Source of the DNA: UMGS172 sp964424555
GTDB lineage: Bacteria; Bacillota; Clostridia; Oscillospirales; Acutalibacteraceae
Assembly (NCBI GenBank): GCA_964424555.1
Contig: CAYRIX010000006.1
Location: forward strand, 4,843 to 68,842
Length of the DNA: 64,000 nucleotides
Direction of reading: 5' to 3'
This document shows, in pieces, positions 59,000 through 64,000 of this stretch. Numbering within the stretch: the first letter of the stretch is position 1; each line of letters begins with the position of its first letter. The notes beneath the pieces are model-generated. The model had not been told where the DNA came from, did no database searches, and saw only the letters and a list, made by a program, of their open reading frames with translations. Both the position numbers and the translations under genes were made by a program.

Positions 59000-61600
59000 A
59001 TGATATGGCATAACGCAACACCTGAGGAGGTAATGGCCGAGCTTGGTACAGACAAGGAAAACGGCCTTTCTGAAACCACAGCCTCAGACCGCCTGCATGA
59101 GCATGGCAAAAACCTGTTTATCATGGACGAGGAACTGAGTATTGTTAAGTCACTTACCGCTCAGTTAAAAAAGCCGTCTGTAATAATCCTCTTATGCCTG
59201 CTGGTGATATTTATACTGCGTGAGCTTGTGCTCGGCACAAACCGTTTTTGGATACCCGCCGTCGCTCTGCTTGTGCTTGCGGCAAAGGAAACAATTTTTG
59301 TCTACACGGAATACCGTTGTGTAAACATGCTGTACCGCCTGAAAAACCGTATCAACACCTCGGCCAAGGTGATACGTGGCGGTGTTGAAAAGACCGTCAG
59401 CGCTTCGGAAATAGTGCCGGGCGATATAATAATACTGTCTGAGGGCGATTTTGTCCCTGCCGACGCACGTCTTATTGAATCCTTGGCTCTGCGTTGCGAT
59501 GAGGCTGTGTTGCACAACGAAAAGGAGATCATACAGGTACAAAAAGACCACTCCTGTCTGCATGAGGACCACCGTCCTGTTTTCGAGCGCAGTAATATGG
59601 TATATTGCGGATGCCACGTCATGACGGGCACTGCCTTGGCTGTTGTTACTGAAACAGGTGAGAATGCCGAGATACGCCGTTATTTCAAGCGTGATCGGGT
59701 TTTCTCTCACAAAGGCGTGCAAGACAGAATTACCGACCGTTTCAGCGGCTTTTTAAAGGTATTTAACATTGCCGCAGGCGGAGCCTGCGTGTTGCTTACG
59801 CTCCTTGGCACTTTCCTTATCGGCGGCAGCTTGTCTTGGGGTAAATTCCTTGAAGCCGTGATCGCTTCGGTATGCTTCTACATTGCCGTTGTTCCCGAAA
59901 ATTTCACCGCACGTATAGCCTGCATGCTGGCTTTGGGTGTCAAGCGCCTTCAAAAGGACAAGGCCGTTATTTTTAACCCATCCACCGTCGAAAAACTGGC
60001 AGGTGTCACTGCTATATGCTCTGACAAGACTGGTACTTTGACCCAGAACAGACTGGTTCTCCGTGAGGTTTTTGACGGCGAGAAAACGGTCAACCTGTCT
60101 TCTGACAGCATAACCAAGCGTTGCGAGATTGCAATGCGTTTCGGTTCGCTAAGCTGTGATATGTACGACAACGAAGTTGCCGATCATACCGAAGCTGCCT
60201 TAGTCTCGGCTTCAACAAGATATCTTAATATTGACAAGACCGATTTTGATGCCGAATTCCCGAGGGTGACCTCTATTCCTCTCACTCCCGAACGCAAAAT
60301 TAAAACCTCGGTCAATATGATCGAGGGTAAGGTATTCTCGATTGTCAGAGGCGCTCCCGACATCATACTTGAGCGTTGTATAGGTGTAGACAGCGAGCAT
60401 ATAACCAAAGCCTATGAAGAAATGTGCTCAAGAGGTATGCGAGTACTTGCCATTTCATATAAAATACTCGACGATGTCCCGTCCGAGCCGTCCTCGTTGG
60501 AATTGGAATACGGACTTGAGTTTTTAGGCTTTTTAGGCCTTGTTGACCGTGAACGCAGAGGAATTTCTGCCGATATTGAGCTTTGCCGTGAGGCAGGTAT
60601 AGATACAATAATGTTTACGGGCGACCACATCAACACAGCAAGCTCAACCGCTGAAAAAATGGGTATTTTAAAGGCTGATGACCTTGCAGTAACAGGTGAA
60701 CAGCTTGATGAGCTGAGTGATGATGAGCTTTCTGCCATAGTGGACAAGGTCAAGGTATGCGCAAGACTGTCACCAGAACAGCGAGTACGGCTTGTCAATG
60801 CACTTCACACCCACGACGAGACGGTACTTATCACCGCTGACAGCGCCGCAAACCATGCGCCTATGGCCATTGCCGATATTGGCTGTGCTATGGGTAAAAC
60901 GGGCACCGACGTTGCCAAAGGCAATGCCGATGTCGTGATTGATGATGACAGCTTCTCATCAATCGTAAATGCCATCAAGAACTCGAGAGGAATATTTGCC
61001 AATTTTACAAAGTATGCAGAGTATTATGTTTCAATGTGCGCATGTGTGTTTGTATCTGCGGCTCTTTGCATGTTGTTTTTCGGCACAGCGTTTTTGTCGG
61101 CACAGGCACTACTGCTCGGTTCAATGTTCACACTTATATTCCCTATTGCCGCTCTGGGCTTTGAAACAGCCGATAACAGCGCCATGAAAGCTCCGCCGTG
61201 GAACATCGGAAGCAAGATGTTTGATGTAAAACGGTTGAGCATTGCCGCAGGCTACGGTGCTATTACCGCTATTCCCCCAGTACTTGTTTACCTCATCAAC
61301 CGCAACACCGATTACGCATCATCTGCTGCCTTCTGTGCCTTGGTGCTGTCACTGATATTCTATATGTTCTCGTTCCGCTCAAACGAGCTGTTCTACAAAC
61401 GAATCATGCACAACCGCTTCCTTGTAGGAATCAGCGCAGCATGTTTGGCGGTAACACTTTTGGTTGCCGCAACGCCTGTCGGATTTATCTTTGGATTTGA
61501 GGTTATGGGACTTCAGGGTTGGCTGACCGCTATACTTTTACCTTTAGCAGTTCCTTTGGTGTTTGAGTCGATAAAGGTAATAAAATCTATGATAAAATAA
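59000..61600 (+). CDS. P2-type cation-transporting ATPase with altered motifs
   Basis: An 866-residue P-type ATPase by length and layout (two pairs of N-terminal membrane helices, actuator, P and N domains, C-terminal helices). The phosphorylation motif SDKTGTLTQN is intact (Asp342). Other signatures are changed: the actuator TGES is HNEK (172-175), PEGL of helix 4 is PENF (299-302), the N-domain KGA is RGA (450-452), DPPR is DRER (516-519) and the hinge GDGVND is ADSAAN (613-618), losing its second Asp. The distal TGTDVAKGNADVVIDDDSF is normal. It may be a diverged transporter or a regulatory pseudo-enzyme. The start ATG at 59000 follows AAGGAG; an upstream frame start at 58967 lacks a ribosome site. 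Confidence 0.85.
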   Translation: MIWHNATPEEVMAELGTDKENGLSETTASDRLHEHGKNLFIMDEELSIVKSLTAQLKKPSVIILLCLLVIFILRELVLGTNRFWIPAVALLVLAAKETIFVYTEYRCVNMLYRLKNRINTSAKVIRGGVEKTVSASEIVPGDIIILSEGDFVPADARLIESLALRCDEAVLHNEKEIIQVQKDHSCLHEDHRPVFERSNMVYCGCHVMTGTALAVVTETGENAEIRRYFKRDRVFSHKGVQDRITDRFSGFLKVFNIAAGGACVLLTLLGTFLIGGSLSWGKFLEAVIASVCFYIAVVPENFTARIACMLALGVKRLQKDKAVIFNPSTVEKLAGVTAICSDKTGTLTQNRLVLREVFDGEKTVNLSSDSITKRCEIAMRFGSLSCDMYDNEVADHTEAALVSASTRYLNIDKTDFDAEFPRVTSIPLTPERKIKTSVNMIEGKVFSIVRGAPDIILERCIGVDSEHITKAYEEMCSRGMRVLAISYKILDDVPSEPSSLELEYGLEFLGFLGLVDRERRGISADIELCREAGIDTIMFTGDHINTASSTAEKMGILKADDLAVTGEQLDELSDDELSAIVDKVKVCARLSPEQRVRLVNALHTHDETVLITADSAANHAPMAIADIGCAMGKTGTDVAKGNADVVIDDDSFSSIVNAIKNSRGIFANFTKYAEYYVSMCACVFVSAALCMLFFGTAFLSAQALLLGSMFTLIFPIAALGFETADNSAMKAPPWNIGSKMFDVKRLSIAAGYGAITAIPPVLVYLINRNTDYASSAAFCALVLSLIFYMFSFRSNELFYKRIMHNRFLVGISAACLAVTLLVAATPVGFIFGFEVMGLQGWLTAILLPLAVPLVFESIKVIKSMIK

Positions 61601-61616
61601 ATTGAACAGCATAACG

Positions 61617-61646
61617 AAAAACGCCGTCCGACAGGACGGCGTTTTT
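61617..61646. terminator. bidirectional terminator between the ATPase gene and rpsR
   Basis: AAAAACGCCGTCC (61617-61629), loop GACA, GGACGGCGTTTTT (61634-61646). Confidence 0.94.
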
Positions 61647-61656
61647 GGATTCACAA

Positions 61657-61896
61657 TTAGTCTGCTACATAAGGAAGCAGTGCAACATAACGGGCACGCT
61701 TGATAGCAGTGGTGAGCTCACGCTGATGAGCGGCACAGGTGCCGGTCACACGGCGGGGCAGGATCTTTGCACGCTCGGAGATGAACTTTCTGAGCTTTGC
61801 AACATCCTTGTAATCGATGAACTCTGCACGGTCAACACAGAAGTGGCAAACCTTCTTTCTGGGTTTGCGGTGCATGGGTCTCTCATTCTTTTCCAT
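61657..61896 (-). CDS. rpsR: 30S ribosomal protein S18
   Basis: A 79-residue basic protein with CHFC (a zinc pair kept in this lineage), DYKDVAKLRKFISERAKILPRR and TAIKRARYVALLPYV, all S18 signatures. It is the last gene of rpsF-ssb-rpsR, the usual order, 57 bases after ssb. Confidence 0.97.
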   Translation of the reverse strand: MEKNERPMHRKPRKKVCHFCVDRAEFIDYKDVAKLRKFISERAKILPRRVTGTCAAHQRELTTAIKRARYVALLPYVAD

Positions 61897-61953
61897 TTTA
61901 AGGCGACCTCCTTTAAATTTTGTAGAAAACCATTAAGGTTTAAAAGTTAAAGC

Positions 61954-62391
61954 TTAGAACGGCAGATCGTCGTCACCTGCTAACTCGGCGAAATCGCCCG
62001 AGTCACTGTTGGAGAAGGACTGAGGAGCAGAAGCCTGAGGTGCTGCGGGAGCATATCCACCTGCATTGCCGCTGTCACGCTTGTTTTCCACAAAGTGAGC
62101 GTTGTTAACAACGACTTCATATGTGGTACGGTTGTTACCGTCCTTATCAGTAAAGCGGTTCATACGAAGTGAACCCTCGATACCGATTCGCTGACCCTTG
62201 GTGAAATACTTGGTAATAAACTCTGCCGACTTATTCCAAGCAACGATGTTGATGAAATCAGCCTGTCTCTCTTCTCCAGCTTTTACGAACTGACGGTCTA
62301 CTGCGATAGAAAAGCGAGTAACAGAATAGTTATTCGCTTGCCTGAGTTCGGGATTGTCGGTCAATCTGCCGACGAGTACTACAACATTCAT
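61954..62391 (-). CDS. ssb: single-stranded DNA-binding protein
   Basis: A 145-residue SSB. The OB fold begins MNVVVLVGRLTDNPELR and contains INIVAWNKSAEFITKYFTKG; a Gly/Ala/Pro/Ser-rich linker follows (about 108-138), ending in the acidic tip DDDLPF that recruits partner proteins. 15 bases after rpsF. Confidence 0.97.
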   Translation of the reverse strand: MNVVVLVGRLTDNPELRQANNYSVTRFSIAVDRQFVKAGEERQADFINIVAWNKSAEFITKYFTKGQRIGIEGSLRMNRFTDKDGNNRTTYEVVVNNAHFVENKRDSGNAGGYAPAAPQASAPQSFSNSDSGDFAELAGDDDLPF

Positions 62392-62406
62392 TCTGTCGTA
62401 CCTTCC

Positions 62407-62691
62407 TTACTTACTTGTGACCATGACTCTAAGAGCACCGTCGGTGATCTTAACAATACGGTCGAGCTCTGCGGGGAAAGACGGAGCACCGGTGAAAGTA
62501 ACTACGATGTAGTAACCCTCGACTTCGTCGTTGATGGGATATGCAAGTCTACGCTTACCCCAATCGTCAACGTTTTCAACGGTACCGTTTTCAGCAATAA
62601 GAGCCTTGAATTTCTCGACAAGAGCGGTGGTAGCTTCCTCACCGTTGACAACCGAGAAAACGAGCATTGCCTCATACTTGTTGGTAGCCAT
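62407..62691 (-). CDS. rpsF: 30S ribosomal protein S6
   Basis: A 94-residue protein with MATNKYEAMLVFS, NVDDWGKRRLAYPINDEVEGYY and ELDRIVKITDGALRVMV, the S6 signatures. First gene of the operon; the ribosome site is AAAGGAGGTGTAACG. S6 and S18 bind each other on the ribosome, and in many bacteria the complex represses this operon. Confidence 0.97.
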   Translation of the reverse strand: MATNKYEAMLVFSVVNGEEATTALVEKFKALIAENGTVENVDDWGKRRLAYPINDEVEGYYIVVTFTGAPSFPAELDRIVKITDGALRVMVTSK

Positions 62692-62714
62692 TCGTTACAC
62701 CTCCTTTTGGACTT

Positions 62715-62739
62715 TTGGGTCTGTATCTTAACAGACCAA
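62715..62739 (-). promoter_or_regulatory. leader hairpin of rpsF
   Basis: On the transcribed strand TTGGTCTGT pairs with ACAGACC(C)AA around a 6-base loop, with one bulged C. It lies between promoter and ribosome site, where the S6:S18-binding leader is found in other bacteria. The known CCG bulge is not obvious, so this is a candidate only. Confidence 0.4.
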
Positions 62740-62776
62740 GGAGCTATTTACATAATAATGCTCAATAGCACAAAAC

Positions 62777-62805
62777 ATTATAGCAACGTTTGTATAAAAT
62801 GTCAA
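62777..62805 (-). promoter_or_regulatory. consensus sigma-A promoter for rpsF-ssb-rpsR
   Basis: On the minus strand TTGACA (62805-62800), 17-base spacer, TATAAT (62782-62777). Confidence 0.9.
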
Positions 62806-62808
62806 GAA

Positions 62809-63363
62809 TTATTTTTGCAAGTTTTCATATTCTGCCTTTATTTTCAAAAAATCTTCAAATGCCTCGGGCTTTTGGTTAGGGTTGCGCAGTAATGCAGAAG
62901 GGTGGAAGGTACCCATAAACTTGATTTTCCCTTTACTAATCCATTGACCGTGCTGTTTGGTCACTCTGAATTCAGGGTCGATAAGTCGGCAGGCCGATAT
63001 ACGGCCAAGGCAGACGATAAACTCGGGGTCGATGAGCTTGACCTGCTCACGTAGGTACTTAATACAGGTTTCAGTTTCGGTCGGTTCGGGGTCACGGTTT
63101 TTTGGCGGACGACACTTAACCATATTGGCAATGTAAACATCTTCCCTTTTAAGACCGATGGCAAGTATCATCTTCTCGAGCAGTTGCCCTGCTCGTCCAA
63201 CAAACGGACGACCTGTTTTGTCTTCGGTCTCACCGGGCCCCTCACCGATAAACATAAGCCGAGCGTTAGGGTTGCCCTCTCCAAACACAACATTTGTACG
63301 TGTTTCACACAATTTACAATCCTGACAAACCAAACATTTTTCTTTTAATCCATTCAAGTCCAT
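62809..63363 (-). CDS. family 4 uracil-DNA glycosylase (Fe-S)
   Basis: A 184-residue enzyme removing uracil from DNA. Family 4 marks: CLVCQDCKLCETRTNVV (Fe-S Cys pair), FIGEGPGETEDKTGRPFVGRAG, ANMVKCRPPKNRDP (third Cys), IVCLGRISACRLI and GTFHPSALLRNP. The ATG at 63363 is taken; a GTG four codons upstream is also possible and the ribosome site GGGTGAG lies between them. It stands alone, ending just beyond the rpsF promoter. Confidence 0.92.
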   Translation of the reverse strand: MDLNGLKEKCLVCQDCKLCETRTNVVFGEGNPNARLMFIGEGPGETEDKTGRPFVGRAGQLLEKMILAIGLKREDVYIANMVKCRPPKNRDPEPTETETCIKYLREQVKLIDPEFIVCLGRISACRLIDPEFRVTKQHGQWISKGKIKFMGTFHPSALLRNPNQKPEAFEDFLKIKAEYENLQK

Positions 63364-63382
63364 TTTCTCACCCACTTTTAAT

Positions 63383-63433
63383 TACTCCCTCCGTCTTGCC
63401 TTGCGGCAATCCACCTCCCTTAAGGAGGGCGGC
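63383..63433 (-). repeat. CCTCCCTC-type interspersed palindromic repeat, copy 2
   Basis: Read on the minus strand it is CCGCCCTCCTTAAGGGAGGTGG, a variable hairpin TTGCC-GCAA-GGCAA, and CGGAGGGAG, the same layout as 38739-38795. In the gap between the glycosylase and pduL; the rest of the gap holds only the pduL promoter. Confidence 0.78.
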
Positions 63434-63536
63434 TAACTACGTGAATCATTTTACTTCTCCACCCACATTATACTACATCCACCTTGCATAATAAAGAAAA
63501 AATTGCGATGTTCGACAAATAATACGGCTCAAGCAC

Positions 63537-63564
63537 TTGAAAAAGTTTTAAAATGTGTTAAAAT
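63537..63564 (+). promoter_or_regulatory. sigma-A-like promoter for pduL
   Basis: TTGAAA at 63537-63542, 16-base spacer, TAAAAT at 63559-63564. Confidence 0.5.
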
Positions 63565-63599
63565 AAACTGTAAATATTTTTCCTAAAGGAGTTTTTAAA

Positions 63600-64000
63600 A
63601 TGGCAAAAGAATTTTTAGTTGAAATTTCTGCACGTCACGTTCATGTGACCAAGGAGCATCTTGAGACACTTTTCGGTAAAGGCTATGAGCTCACCCCGAA
63701 AAAGGATCTTTCTCAGCCCGGTCAGTTTGCTTGCGAGGAGAGAGTCACTGTTGTAGGTCCTAAAAAGGAGCTCGCAGGTGTTTCTATCCTCGGTCCCTGC
63801 CGTCCTGACACTCAGGTTGAGTTGTCTGCTACCGATGCACGTTCTATCGGCGTTAAGGCTCCCATCCGTGAGTCGGGTGATGTTGCAGGCTCGGGCTCTT
63901 GCAAGCTTGTCGGTCCTTGCGGCGAGGTTGAGCTTTCACAGGGCGTTATCGTTGCAAAGCGTCACATCCATATGACCCCCGAAGATGCCGCTGAGCTGGG
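63600..64000 (+). CDS. pduL: PduL-type phosphate acyltransferase, 5' part
   Basis: The first 133 codons of a gene running off the right edge. The product begins MAKEFLVEISARHVHVTKEHL, contains GKGYELTPKKDLSQPGQFACEE and VSILGPCRPDTQVELS, and reaches AKRHIHMTPEDA; the paired RHVHV and RHIHM segments carry the zinc-binding His residues of PduL. It converts acyl-CoA and phosphate to acyl phosphate (propanoyl or acetyl). No encapsulation peptide precedes the conserved start, so a free cytosolic form in acetate or propionate formation is likely. Ribosome site AAAGGAG. Confidence 0.92.
   Translation, partial: MAKEFLVEISARHVHVTKEHLETLFGKGYELTPKKDLSQPGQFACEERVTVVGPKKELAGVSILGPCRPDTQVELSATDARSIGVKAPIRESGDVAGSGSCKLVGPCGEVELSQGVIVAKRHIHMTPEDAAEL

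Noticed and set aside
1..64000. Prophage, insertion sequence or conjugative element
   Set aside because: No integrase, transposase, terminase or relaxase is encoded, and base and codon use are even across the window.

Overview
The window reads as chromosome from a spore-forming Gram-positive Clostridia (Bacillota), most likely an anaerobic gut Oscillospirales/Ruminococcaceae-type organism. The evidence is the spore genes gpr and spoIIP, an AbrB-type regulator, strong AGGAGG ribosome sites with some GTG and TTG starts, consensus sigma-A promoters with 17-base spacers, and a gene content of polysaccharide, uronate and amino-sugar use with a partial pduL. Genus-level placement is not possible from the sequence alone. 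I see no rRNA, tRNA, CRISPR array, transposase or prophage.

Layout. 1-5.1 kb: 5' end of tsaE, rodA, the sporulation pair gpr-spoIIP, rpsT and two membrane proteins of unknown role. 5.2-10.4 kb: manA-trmL, then the lower-glycolysis operon pgk-tpiA-gpmI. 10.5-18.6 kb: an AbrB-like regulator facing a long cell-shape operon on the minus strand (mreB-mreC-mreD-PBP2-minD-like-mgsA-hisS). A 212-base element made almost wholly of consecutive hairpins occurs twice here: after gpmI, and in opposite orientation inside the mre operon. 18.7-25.6 kb: dCMP deaminase, a phosphatase, rpmB, a 57-codon gene, an acetyltransferase, a DUF2975/XRE/DUF4173-like membrane module, and a Na/phosphate cotransporter with a candidate PhoP box.

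25.7-41.2 kb is accessory carbohydrate metabolism: a large glycosidase-like protein with a divergent AraC regulator, a phosphoesterase, a D,D-carboxypeptidase, and a second AraC regulator divergent from a nine-gene run (uxuA, an SDR mannonate-type oxidoreductase, four xylose-isomerase-like TIM barrels, two Gfo/Idh/MocA oxidoreductases, a phosphoesterase). 41.5-45.6 kb is one secreted 1365-residue protein with duplicated beta-sandwich-like modules, BspA-type leucine-rich repeats, a dockerin-like pair and an esterase domain. 45.8-55.2 kb: RluA-type pseudouridine synthase, a ComEC-like metallo-beta-lactamase lipoprotein, pgeF, malQ, an SGNH-like lipoprotein, then an XRE-kinase fusion with murQ and a glycosidase-like gene that look like a MurNAc recycling operon. 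55.2-64 kb: a fucose-isomerase-like protein, prfB without the programmed frameshift, prmA, a P-type ATPase with several altered signature motifs, rpsF-ssb-rpsR, a family 4 uracil-DNA glycosylase and the start of pduL.

The unusual signal lies mostly between and across genes: the two-copy seven-hairpin element, three other small palindromic repeat families, a promoter followed directly by a terminator in front of the 40.2 kb phosphoesterase, the HTH-kinase fusion, and the degenerate P-type ATPase.
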